Below, piece by piece: positions 33,563 through 41,367 of a stretch of 64,000 bases of DNA. Location of the stretch: positions 72,741-136,740 of the forward strand of contig NZ_RXMA01000015.1 of the NCBI RefSeq assembly GCF_003966125.1, read 5' to 3'. The notes beneath the pieces were generated by a model, which worked only from the letters and a program-made list of their open reading frames with translations, was not told the origin of the DNA and did not search any database. The stretch comes from Azospirillum griseum (GTDB lineage: Bacteria > Pseudomonadota > Alphaproteobacteria > Azospirillales > Azospirillaceae). Position numbers and translations under genes: made by a program. Each line of letters begins with the position of its first letter. The first letter of the stretch is position 1.

Positions 33563-34954
33563 TCAGACGATCCCGGTCAGGTAGTAAACGGCGATGACAA
33601 CGAAGACCGCCAGGGTCTTGATGCAGGTGATGGCGAAAATGTCACCGTAAGATTGCCGGTGGGTCAAGCCGGTCACGCCCAGAAGGGTGATGACGGCCCC
33701 GTTGTGCGGCAAGGTGTCCATGCCGCCGCTGGCCATGGCGGCGACCCGGTGCAGAACCTCCATCGGGATGCCGTTGGCGTTGGCGGCGGCGATGAACTGG
33801 TCGGCCATGGCGGCGAGCGCGATGCTCATGCCGCCCGACGCCGATCCGGTGATCCCGGCCAGCGTGGTGACGGTGATCGCCTCGTTCACCAGCGGATTGG
33901 GAATGGCCTTCAGCGCGTCGGCGATGACCAGGAAGCCGGGCAGGGCGGCGATGACCGCGCCAAAGCCGTATTCCGACGCCGTGTTCATCGAGGCGAGCAA
34001 CGATCCGCCGATGGCGGCCTTGGTCCCTTCGGCAAAGCGCTGGGACACCGGTTTCCAGGCAAAGGCCAGCACGATCAGGATGCCCGCCAGCAGCGCGCCT
34101 TCCACCGCCCAGATGCCCGCGACCGACGGGACGGCCGTGACCAGTGGCTTGGCCCCCGGCGTCAGCGCCACCGAATGGCTGGTTCCGTACAGGCCGGGGA
34201 TGGCCAGGGTGAAGACCTTGTTCAGCACGCCGACCATCACCAGCGGCAGCAGGGCGATCAGCGGATTGGGCAGGGATTCGGCGGCGATGGCCTCCGGCTC
34301 GTTGCTGTGGCCGGTGCCATAGCCCTCACCGCGCGCGGCGGCGGCGCGCACCCGCCATTCCAGATAGACGATGCCGACGGCCAGGATGAAGATCGCCCCG
34401 ATGGTCCCCAGCCAGGGGGCGGCGTAGGCGTCGGTCTTGAAGAAGGTGGTCGGGATGATGTTCTGGATCTGCGGGGTGCCGGGCAGGCTGTCCATGGTGA
34501 CGGTGAAGGCCCCCAGCGCGATCACGCCGGGGATCAGGCGCTTGGGAATGTCGCTCTGCCGGAACATTTCGGCGGCGAAGGGGTAGACGGCGAAGACCAC
34601 GACGAACAGCGAAACCCCGCCATAGGTCAGCAGCAGGCAGACCAGGACGATGGACATCACCGCCCGCTCGCGCCCGATCAGCGCGATGACCGCCGAGACG
34701 ATGGATTTGGAGAAGCCCGACAGCTCGATCACCTTGCCGAACACCGCGCCCAGCAGGAAGACCGGGAAATAGAGCTTCACGAAGCCGACCATCTTGTCCA
34801 TGAACAGGCCGGTGAAGATCGGCGGCACGGCGACGGGGTCGGTCAACAGAACCGCGCCCAGTGCGGCGACCGGCGCGAACAGGATGACGCTGAAGCCGCG
34901 ATAGGCAACCAGCATCAGGAACGCAAGCGCTCCCAGGCAGATCAGGAAACTCAT
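33563..34954 (-). CDS. GntP family permease (likely hydroxybutyrate/acetoacetate importer)
   Basis: 463 residues from ATG 34954, with AGGGGAG about 9 bases upstream; the frame runs further left without membrane-protein character. About twelve hydrophobic segments, with family motifs VSLFVVVFAVYPFA, PGTPQIQNIIPT and ITGSASGGMSIALAAM. GntP-type transporters carry gluconate or hydroxy-acids; placement directly ahead of scoAB-bdhA makes D-3-hydroxybutyrate or acetoacetate the likely substrate (inference). Confidence 0.88.
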   Translation of the reverse strand: MSFLICLGALAFLMLVAYRGFSVILFAPVAALGAVLLTDPVAVPPIFTGLFMDKMVGFVKLYFPVFLLGAVFGKVIELSGFSKSIVSAVIALIGRERAVMSIVLVCLLLTYGGVSLFVVVFAVYPFAAEMFRQSDIPKRLIPGVIALGAFTVTMDSLPGTPQIQNIIPTTFFKTDAYAAPWLGTIGAIFILAVGIVYLEWRVRAAAARGEGYGTGHSNEPEAIAAESLPNPLIALLPLVMVGVLNKVFTLAIPGLYGTSHSVALTPGAKPLVTAVPSVAGIWAVEGALLAGILIVLAFAWKPVSQRFAEGTKAAIGGSLLASMNTASEYGFGAVIAALPGFLVIADALKAIPNPLVNEAITVTTLAGITGSASGGMSIALAAMADQFIAAANANGIPMEVLHRVAAMASGGMDTLPHNGAVITLLGVTGLTHRQSYGDIFAITCIKTLAVFVVIAVYYLTGIV

Positions 34955-35031
34955 GCGGGCGGTGCTCCCCTTTGGGGTGTGTTGTTGTCGGTTGGCGTTG
35001 GTTGGCTTTGGATTGGTCTGGTTCTGGTCGA

Positions 35032-35451
35032 TCAGGGCGGAACGCCGACCAGCAGGCGGCGCAGCCGTTCGGCCCCGTCGTCGTACAGGCGGCGGACGGT
35101 GTCTTCGGACTGGTCGGTGGTGGCGCGGAAGGTGGCGGTCCAGGTCAACAGCGCGTGGGCGTCGGCCATCGGCTGGACGCGGATCTGCGCCAGCAGGTCG
35201 GCCACCGGGTAAGGGCTGTGGAGGATGCTGTAGCTGTAGGCGCTGGCGGTCCGGCTGACATGGTCGAGCCGTTGCAGCAGCGTGGCCCCATCGGCGAGAT
35301 GCAGGCGGCGCAGCGCGCCCTTGCCGTGGCCCGCGACGGTCATGGCGACGGCCCCCGGATACCAGTCGCACAGGCGGCCATCCCAACGCACCAACGGCCA
35401 CAGGCGGTGGGCCGGGTCGGGCAACAGGATGGTGGTGGTGACGAGCGGCAT
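35032..35451 (-). CDS. SRPBCC (START/Bet v1-like) family protein
   Basis: 139 residues from ATG 35451; the longer frame adds an unconserved Arg/Pro-rich leader. A single hot-dog-pocket START-like domain: LPDPAHRLWPLVRWDGRLCDWYPG near the N-terminus, ATLLQRLDHVSRTASAYSYSI in the middle, and a C-terminal amphipathic helix (TVRRLYDDGAERLRRLL). Such domains bind small hydrophobic ligands. It precedes the GntP permease by 77 bases on the same strand; a role in hydroxybutyrate or PHB metabolism is possible but not shown. Confidence 0.78.
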   Translation of the reverse strand: MPLVTTTILLPDPAHRLWPLVRWDGRLCDWYPGAVAMTVAGHGKGALRRLHLADGATLLQRLDHVSRTASAYSYSILHSPYPVADLLAQIRVQPMADAHALLTWTATFRATTDQSEDTVRRLYDDGAERLRRLLVGVPP

Positions 35452-35813
35452 CGGCGGTGTCTTCGCGCAGGGTCCCCGTTGGGGGCGTGCCGCTCCCTTC
35501 GCAAGGCACATGCCAGCCTGAAACCGGGTTCCCTGATGCCGCCATCCCTATGAAAAGGCACAGGAAAACAGGGGTGATGCGAATCGACGTCGTCGCAAAA
35601 TCTCTTTTTGGAGACTCTGCGACGAATCTGCGTCTCAAAATGAATACTGAGTCTCAGAAATGAGATTTTGTGAGGCGGTCCGGCGCTGTGCCAACCGGTC
35701 GCAACCCGGCGTTGACAATTCGCAATGGCGGGTGGGGGCGCGACGCCTAGCCTTCCGGAGCGCGCACCGGTGGGTCAATGGACCCATCGCGGCGCGCGTG
35801 ACGGAGGCCGATC
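35452..35813. promoter_or_regulatory. Divergent promoter region with clustered inverted repeats
   Basis: About 360 bases between the SRPBCC gene and the 34-aa ORF. The AT-rich part (35580-35690) carries a stem CGTCGCA...TGCGACG (35591-35624, inner TCTC/GAGA pairing) and a perfect TCTCAGAAATGAGA dyad (35652-35665) with a near-copy TCTCAAAATGA just before it. These look like operator sites for a repressor of the operon to the left or the small gene to the right. Confidence 0.55.
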
Positions 35814-35918
35814 ATGAATTTCGACGCGCAGACCTACATCGCCCTGGCGGGGGCGGCGAGCGTCATCGTCGTGACCATCGGTGTGTTCGTGTTCCTGCTG
35901 ACCCGTGGCGACAAGTGA
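35814..35918 (+). CDS. 34-residue single-span membrane peptide
   Basis: ATG 35814 has a near-ideal GGAGG 6 bases before it. The product is a 10-residue polar N-terminus (MNFDAQTYI), a hydrophobic stretch of about 20 residues (ALAGAASVIVVTIGVFVFLL) and a charged tail TRGDK. This resembles small accessory membrane peptides of oxidases or transporters, though no such family is recognised. Strong ribosome site, clean charge topology and GC-biased third positions support it as a real gene. Convergent with hemP, ending 49 bases from it. Confidence 0.6.
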   Translation: MNFDAQTYIALAGAASVIVVTIGVFVFLLTRGDK

Positions 35919-35967
35919 CGCCGCCACGGCGCGGCTCCATCCGGGCTGACTCTGACTGGGCTGGCTC

Positions 35968-36132
35968 TTACTTGGTCAGGATCAGCTTGTTGGCCCGCGT
36001 CACCCGCAGGCGGTAGCTCTGCCCGGCGTGCTGGATGACGATTTCCCGGCTGCCCGCCATCAGGCCAGCGGATTCCACGATCGGCAGAGACAGGGCGGGA
36101 CCGGCGGACGGGGCGGCGGCGGCTTGCTGCAT
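35968..36132 (-). CDS. hemP: Hemin uptake protein HemP
   Basis: 54 residues. The C-terminal ~32 residues match the HemP family: MAGSREIVIQHAGQSYRLR, then TRANKLILTK at the end (family IxHxGxxYxLRxTxxxKLILTK). The N-terminal 20 residues are an Ala/Pro linker. HemP/HmuP proteins are small regulators or cofactors of haem uptake receptor expression. A GAGAGAG stretch precedes the ATG, and a Fur-type box lies about 75 bases upstream. No haem receptor gene is adjacent. Confidence 0.88.
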   Translation of the reverse strand: MQQAAAAPSAGPALSLPIVESAGLMAGSREIVIQHAGQSYRLRVTRANKLILTK

Positions 36133-36207
36133 GGGGGCGCTCTCTCTTCGGTTGGGGTGGCTTCGGTGGGGTGGCGATGGAACGGGAGCCTACTGAAGCT
36201 TCAGCGC

Positions 36208-36228
36208 AAATGCAAGTCATTCTCATTT
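36208..36228. promoter_or_regulatory. Fur-box-like dyad upstream of hemP
   Basis: AAATGCAAGTCATTCTCATTT, an imperfect palindrome with AAATG/CATTT ends and the ATGCAA-TCATTCTCA core typical of iron-regulated promoters. It lies 76 bases before the hemP ATG, in the region shared with the divergent LacI regulator gene. Iron repression of hemP is inferred. Confidence 0.65.
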
Positions 36229-36324
36229 GAGGCGCGAGGCCCCGACCATGGACGGGGGCGGTGGGATCGCCTATCATCCCTTCCGATATTCAGGGCATTC
36301 AACAATCGGGAGGGGTGGGCGGCG

Positions 36325-37338
36325 ATGACGGCGGGCAAGCGTTACGCGTCGTCCACGGATGTGGCCCGGCTGGCCGGGGTGTCGCAATCGGCGGTGTCGC
36401 GCACCTTCACGCCGGGCGGCAGCGTGTCGGCGGAAACCCGGCGCAAGGTGATGGCGGCGGCGGACGCGCTGGGATTCCGCCCCAGCATCATCCCGCAAAT
36501 CATGCTGACCAACCGGTCCGGTCTGGTCGCGGTCATCGTCGGCGGCCTGCGCAACGCCTTTTACGGCGCGGTGCTGGAACGATTCGCCACCCGGCTGCGC
36601 GACGCCGGGCATCAGGTGCTGTTGGTTCCGGTGGAAAGCGACTACACGCTCGACACTGTGCTGGAGGAGCTGCGCAGCTACCGGGTGGACGCCATCGTCA
36701 GCGGTCTGGCCGTGCTGTCGCAGGAGGTGGCCGACGCGCTGTCGGCCTTCCGCATCCCCATCGTGTCCTGCAACACCAGCGTGACCAGCGACTGGGTGGC
36801 CTCGGTCGATTCCGACAACCGGGGGGCCGGGCGGGCGGCGGCGGACTGGCTGCACCGCTGCGGCGGCACCCGCTTCGCCTTCCTCGCCGGGCCGGAGGAA
36901 AGCCCGGCCAGCCGCGACCGCCTGGACGGCTTTCGCGCCGGGTTGGCGGCGTTGGGGTTGGAGCCGCCGCGCGTCATCAACGGCGATTACACCTATGACA
37001 GCGGTCAGGCGGCGGTGTCGCGGCTGTTCGCCGACGGCCCGGCCGACGCGATGTTCTGCGCCAACGATCTGGTGGCTCTGGGGGCGATGGACCGCATCCG
37101 CAACGGGCTGGGCCTGCGGATTCCCGAGGATGTGATGGTGATCGGCTATGACGACATCCCGTCGGCCGCTTGGGAATCCTACCGCCTGTCCACCTTCGAC
37201 CAGGACCCGGAGGGGCTGGTGGTGCAAGCCCTGGATCTGGTGCGGGAAATGAGCGAGCAGGGACCGGCGCGCGGGCGGGTCCGGGTGGTCGAGGCCCGCT
37301 TCATCCCACGCGGCAGCACCCGCCAACCCATGGCCTGA
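36325..37338 (+). CDS. LacI family transcriptional regulator
   Basis: 337 residues from ATG 36325, with GGGAGG upstream. N-terminal LacI helix-turn-helix (STDVARLAGVSQSAVSRTF, about 9-28) with hinge (ADALGFRPSIIPQ), then the periplasmic-binding-protein-like effector domain: AVIVGGLRNAFYGAVLE, VDAIVSGLAV, DNRGAGRAAADWL, FLAGPEES and MVIGYDDIPSAAWESYRLSTFDQ. Ligand unknown, probably a sugar or sugar acid. The downstream MFS exporter and a perfect palindrome before it suggest a target. Confidence 0.93.
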   Translation: MTAGKRYASSTDVARLAGVSQSAVSRTFTPGGSVSAETRRKVMAAADALGFRPSIIPQIMLTNRSGLVAVIVGGLRNAFYGAVLERFATRLRDAGHQVLLVPVESDYTLDTVLEELRSYRVDAIVSGLAVLSQEVADALSAFRIPIVSCNTSVTSDWVASVDSDNRGAGRAAADWLHRCGGTRFAFLAGPEESPASRDRLDGFRAGLAALGLEPPRVINGDYTYDSGQAAVSRLFADGPADAMFCANDLVALGAMDRIRNGLGLRIPEDVMVIGYDDIPSAAWESYRLSTFDQDPEGLVVQALDLVREMSEQGPARGRVRVVEARFIPRGSTRQPMA

Positions 37339-37446
37339 TACAGTTTGCTGCATCGCACAATATTGCCCCGGCGATCATCGGGATTTCCAACATTTGCAGG
37401 GCCGTGCCGGGCCGTTGCGCGCCCGGTGCAGGGCTGTTCTGCGCAT

Positions 37447-37460
37447 TGCATAGCTATGCA
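37447..37460. promoter_or_regulatory. Perfect 14-bp palindrome, candidate operator
   Basis: TGCATAGCTATGCA, exactly self-complementary, 135 bases before the MFS start and 109 after the LacI stop. LacI-family operators are palindromes of about this size with a central CG or GC, so this is a candidate binding site of the neighbouring regulator. Confidence 0.5.
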
Positions 37461-37594
37461 GTGAGACGAAGTTCGGGTTTCATGGTGTGGCGTTGCGCCG
37501 CAGCATAGACCCGTGTTCTGTCTGGCCCCGACGCGCGTCCCGCCGCTGTCCGCCCCCCGCCCCCCCCGCCCGCCCGTCATCAGGAGCTTGCCGC

Positions 37595-38779
37595 ATGGTT
37601 CCGCCCCCCATTCTCGCCCTTGCCGCCGCGTCCTTCGGCATCGGGACCACCGAATTCGTCATCATGGGGCTGCTGCCCGACGTGGCGCGCAGCCTGGAGG
37701 TCACGGTCCCGCAGGCCGGGTATCTGGTGTCGGGCTATGCGATGGGTGTGGTGGTCGGTGCGCCGCTGATGGCGATGGCCACCGCGCGCCTGCCGCGCAA
37801 AACGGCGCTTCTGGCCCTGATGGCGATTTTCCTGCTGGGCAATGTGGGGTGCGCGGTTGCGCCGAACTATTGGCTGCTGATGGCCGCGCGGGTGCTGACC
37901 GCCTTCGCGCATGGGGCGTTTTTCGGCATCAGCGCCGTGGTGGCCAGCGATCTGGTCCCGCGCCACCAGCGCACGCAAGCGGTGTCGCTGGTCTTTTCCG
38001 GCCTGACCATCGCCAACATCCTGGGCGTGCCGTTGGGAACCGCGCTGGGGCAGGTGACGGGCTGGCGCTCCACCTTCGTCGCGGTGGTGGCGATCGGCGT
38101 CATCGCCGGGCTGGCGATGCTGCGCTTCCTGCCGTCGGGCCTGCCGGGGTCGGCGGGTGGCCTGTCGTCGGAATTCCGGGCGCTGCGCCGCTGGTCGGTG
38201 TTGCTGCCGATGATCATCAGCGCGGTGTCGTCGGTCAGCCTGTTCGCCACCTTCACCTACATCGCCCCGCTGCTGGAGCATGTGGCGGGCATGACGCCGC
38301 AGGCGGTGACGGGCGCGCTGTTCGTCTTTGGCATCGGCATCACGCTGGGCAATTTCGCCGGTGGCCGTCTGGCCGACAAGAGCGCGCTGGCGACCATCGC
38401 CGGGGCCTTTCTGGCGGTGACGCTGGTCATGCTGGCCTTTGCCTTCACCAGCGCCGCACCGCTTCCGGCGGTGTTGACGGTCGGGGTCTGGGGCTTTGTG
38501 TCCTTCGCCGTCGGCGCGCCGCTTCAGCTCTGGGTCGTCGATGCGGCGACCGAGGCGCCGAACCTCGCCTCCACCCTCAACCAGGGGGCGTTCAATCTGG
38601 GCAACGCGCTGGGGGCCTGGATCGGTGGCATGGCGATCAGCCTGGGGGTGGGCTACGCCGATCTGCCGTGGATGAGCGCGGCGATCGCCGTGGTGGCCCT
38701 GGGCCTGACCCTGAGCGCCCGCAACGGCGTGGCGGCCCGCCCGGCGCAGGACGAATTGGTCTGCGACACCCCGAGCTGA
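37595..38779 (+). CDS. MFS transporter (DHA1/AraJ-type)
   Basis: 394 residues from ATG 37595, with AGGAG 8 bases upstream. Twelve membrane segments; opens LALAAASFGIGTTEFVIMGLLPDVARSL, the DHA1 drug/arabinose exporter pattern, with motif C-like VLTAFAHGAFFGISAVVASDLVP and GLTIANILGVPLGTALGQ. Likely proton-coupled exporter of drugs or sugars. Follows the LacI regulator on the same strand; ends before a strong terminator. Confidence 0.9.
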   Translation: MVPPPILALAAASFGIGTTEFVIMGLLPDVARSLEVTVPQAGYLVSGYAMGVVVGAPLMAMATARLPRKTALLALMAIFLLGNVGCAVAPNYWLLMAARVLTAFAHGAFFGISAVVASDLVPRHQRTQAVSLVFSGLTIANILGVPLGTALGQVTGWRSTFVAVVAIGVIAGLAMLRFLPSGLPGSAGGLSSEFRALRRWSVLLPMIISAVSSVSLFATFTYIAPLLEHVAGMTPQAVTGALFVFGIGITLGNFAGGRLADKSALATIAGAFLAVTLVMLAFAFTSAAPLPAVLTVGVWGFVSFAVGAPLQLWVVDAATEAPNLASTLNQGAFNLGNALGAWIGGMAISLGVGYADLPWMSAAIAVVALGLTLSARNGVAARPAQDELVCDTPS

Positions 38780-38846
38780 GGGCGCTGCGGACCTGCCTAT
38801 AGGGTGCCTGCCCACGGGATGTGGTGCGCGTGGAACCGATGAGGTC

Positions 38847-38883
38847 GGCCCCTGGCCCGGAGACGGGCGAGGGGCCTTTTTTT
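38847..38883 (+). terminator. Strong intrinsic terminator after the MFS gene
   Basis: GC-rich stem GGCCCCTGGCCCG/CGGGCGAGGGGCC with a 4-base loop followed by seven T residues, about 70 bases past the MFS stop. Confidence 0.92.
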
Positions 38884-38950
38884 GGCATTGGGTTGCGTCC
38901 GGGTCCGGCCCTATCTATAAGGCAAGAACCAACCTTTTCCCGACGGCGCG

Positions 38951-39628
38951 ATGATCGTTTCCTGCCCGAACTGCGCGACGCGTTACACCCTGTCCGAATC
39001 CTCGGTCGGGGTGAACGGTCGCAAGGTGAAATGCGCCAAATGCGGCCACATCTGGTGGCAGCGGGCGGTGGAAACCGATCTGTTCGCCGCCGACCTGTCG
39101 GACGCGCCGACGGAAATCCGTCCGTCCAGCCCGATGGGCGGCAAGGGAAAGACCAAGGGCGGGAACAGCAAAAAGCCGTCGGCCTTCTCCCGCCCGGACA
39201 AGCGGACGATTATTGGGCTGGCAGGGTTGTCGGTGGTGGTCGCTGGGATCGCCGTTGGTGCGTTTTTTGCCCGCGACCAGATCGTGCACCGCTGGCCACC
39301 CGCCGCGCTGCTGTTCGAAACGGTCGGGGTGCCGGTCGAACCGCCCGGTGCCGGGTTGCAATTGCAGAATGTCCGCTCCGAACAGAAGATCGAGGGCGGG
39401 GCGACCCGGTTGGTCCTTCAGGGGCAGATCGTCAACCTGTCCACCGTGGAACGTTCGGTTCCACGCCTGCGCGCGGTGTCGCTGGGGGCTGACCGCAAGC
39501 CGCTGCAAACCTGGCTGATGGATCCCTCCGCCGAACGGCTGCAACCCGGTGACGTCGCCACCTTCCTGCACACCCAGCTGGACCCCGGCCCGGTCGCCGA
39601 AGTCACCATCACGCTGGATGGCGGCTGA
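38951..39628 (+). CDS. MJ0042-type zinc-ribbon membrane protein with DUF3426
   Basis: 225 residues. N-terminal zinc ribbon with CPNC (Cys5, Cys8) and CAKC (Cys28, Cys31) in the alphaproteobacterial form MIVSCPNCATRY...CAKCGHIWW, a linker, one membrane segment (TIIGLAGLSVVVAGIAVGAFFA, about 87-108) and a periplasmic DUF3426 domain (LVLQGQIVNLSTVERSVPRLRAV). In many relatives this gene lies beside ftsE; here it stands about 28 kb away. Function unknown, presumably envelope related. Convergent with the REC-EAL gene 18 bases off. Confidence 0.9.
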   Translation: MIVSCPNCATRYTLSESSVGVNGRKVKCAKCGHIWWQRAVETDLFAADLSDAPTEIRPSSPMGGKGKTKGGNSKKPSAFSRPDKRTIIGLAGLSVVVAGIAVGAFFARDQIVHRWPPAALLFETVGVPVEPPGAGLQLQNVRSEQKIEGGATRLVLQGQIVNLSTVERSVPRLRAVSLGADRKPLQTWLMDPSAERLQPGDVATFLHTQLDPGPVAEVTITLDGG

Positions 39629-39646
39629 AGACGCCGGGGCGCGGGG

Positions 39647-41344
39647 TCAAACCGACAGGAACACCTTGTTGGACGGCAGGCGGTAAGGGCGCTCGGGTTC
39701 CGGCTTGGGTTCGCCAATCGCCTTGCCCGACATCAGCACCGCGCCCGCCGCGACCAATTGCCGACAGATCACGCTGGCGTCCACGCTGGAGGTCCACACG
39801 TCGAATCCGGCGTTGGCGGCCGCCCGGATCGCTTCCTGCACCGCTTGCGCCATGCGTTCGCGGCGCAGGCCGGTGTTGTTCAGCACGTTGGCATCCAAAT
39901 GCAGGATACCAACCCCCAGCGGCTTCAAGCCGGTCAGGCGTGGATCGTTGACGTTCAGGGCGGCGGCGATGGGGCCGCCGATGGGCGTCAGCTTGGCGAT
40001 GATGTGCCGCAACAGGCCGGTGGGAACCTGATCGTCGAGATGGGTCAGCAGAAACCCCATTTGCCCCTTGTCGAGCAGACGGGAGGCGTCCTCCAACTGG
40101 CGTTCAACCTTGTAGGTTCCCATGTCCTGAAAGACCGGGATGGCCAACGGAACCAGCACCGGCCCCAGTTTGCGCCCGATTTCCGGAGACGCTGCGGCGG
40201 CCATCACGTCGCGCACCGCGCGGTCGATGACGTGGCACTGCAAATCGCACATCATCGGATCGGACACCCCGCGCAGCAGGGTGCGATCCTCGGGCACGAA
40301 CGCCCCGTTGATCTTGCGCCGCCAGCGCAGATGCGTGGCCGTCACCGCCTGGGCGCGGGCGTCCCACAGGGGCTGATAGCCAATCTGGAGGGTCTCGGCG
40401 ATGTCGGCGAAGCTTTCCGGCGGTGGGCCGCCGCCGTCGCCAGGGGTGCGCAGGGCGCTGGCGAACAGGGTTTTCAATGTGCGCGACAGCTCGGGGTCAG
40501 GGGCCGGATCGTCCGGGTCGGCCAATCCGGGCGATTGCGGTCCGGAGGCATTGCTGGCTTCACCCTCGCCGCTTTCGGCGTTGTGCTTGCCCATCGCGTG
40601 GGTCAGCCGCATGCGCAGCAGGGTCATGCGGTCCGCCGCCTCCCCCCGGTCGGTGGTGGCGAGCACGACCAGACGGCTTCCCGCCCCCAACTCCACCATC
40701 ACATCGGAGGGTGTCAGGGTCTCGTTCAGCACGCGGGCCAGCACGGCGGTGATCTTGTTGCGCGCTGATGGTGTCAGCGTCAGGAAATCGCGGTGAATGT
40801 CCTCCGGTGACAGCACGAAGACACGGCCCTTCAACGACGCCCCGGCGATGTCGGCGATGCGTTCCAACGGGGTTGGTGGTGGCGGTTCGGTCACGCTGTC
40901 GTCGATGTTGTTTTCGCGCTGCAACCCTTTGAACAGGCGGACGAACTGCTTTTCCTTCAACTCCCCGGCCTGGCGGGCGCGGGAGAGGCGGGAGTCGATG
41001 GTGGCGACCAGCACGCGGTAATCCACCGGCTTGGTCAGGTAATCGTCGGCCCCGATCTCCCGCCCGGCGATCACATCCTCCTTGTCGCTCAGCGCGGTCA
41101 ACAGGATCACCGGCATTTCGGCGAGCGTCGGATGGTCGTTGCGGATGGCGGCCAGCATTTGCAAGCCCGTCATCACCGGCATGGAGATGTCCGACACCAC
41201 CAGATCCGGGGGAGACTGCTCAATCAGGGCCAGCGCCTCCCGCCCGTTGCCGGCGGTGGAGACCTGATGACCCGCGTGGGTCAGCACGATTTCCAGATTG
41301 TCGCGCAGATCCACCTCGTCTTCGACCAGCAGCACATGGCCCAT
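39647..41344 (-). CDS. Response regulator with degenerate GGDEF- and EAL-like output
   Basis: 565 residues. N-terminal receiver with acidic pocket (VEDE), phospho-Asp52 in VVSDISMPVM, and KP in YLTKPVD. A linker helix leads to a region (about 165-265) with GGDEF-like strand/helix spacing (AVLARVLNETLTPSDVMVELGAGSRLVVLATTD) but no GGDEF motif. The C-terminus (about 315-545) follows EAL order (GYQPLWDARAQAVTATHLRWRR; DRAVRDVM; TGLLRHIIAKLT; GILHLDANVL; TSSVDASVICRQLVAAGAVLMSG) with EAL replaced and metal ligands lost. Likely a c-di-GMP-blind protein-interaction output. 23 bases after the REC-kinase gene. Confidence 0.8.
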   Translation of the reverse strand: MGHVLLVEDEVDLRDNLEIVLTHAGHQVSTAGNGREALALIEQSPPDLVVSDISMPVMTGLQMLAAIRNDHPTLAEMPVILLTALSDKEDVIAGREIGADDYLTKPVDYRVLVATIDSRLSRARQAGELKEKQFVRLFKGLQRENNIDDSVTEPPPPTPLERIADIAGASLKGRVFVLSPEDIHRDFLTLTPSARNKITAVLARVLNETLTPSDVMVELGAGSRLVVLATTDRGEAADRMTLLRMRLTHAMGKHNAESGEGEASNASGPQSPGLADPDDPAPDPELSRTLKTLFASALRTPGDGGGPPPESFADIAETLQIGYQPLWDARAQAVTATHLRWRRKINGAFVPEDRTLLRGVSDPMMCDLQCHVIDRAVRDVMAAAASPEIGRKLGPVLVPLAIPVFQDMGTYKVERQLEDASRLLDKGQMGFLLTHLDDQVPTGLLRHIIAKLTPIGGPIAAALNVNDPRLTGLKPLGVGILHLDANVLNNTGLRRERMAQAVQEAIRAAANAGFDVWTSSVDASVICRQLVAAGAVLMSGKAIGEPKPEPERPYRLPSNKVFLSV

Positions 41345-41367
41345 GGCGTTTCCCTTTCCCGATCCGG

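Noticed and set aside
37513..38802. Alternative plus-strand frame inside the MFS gene
   Set aside because: Gly/Arg/His-rich shadow; the other frame gives a clean 12-segment transporter with RBS.
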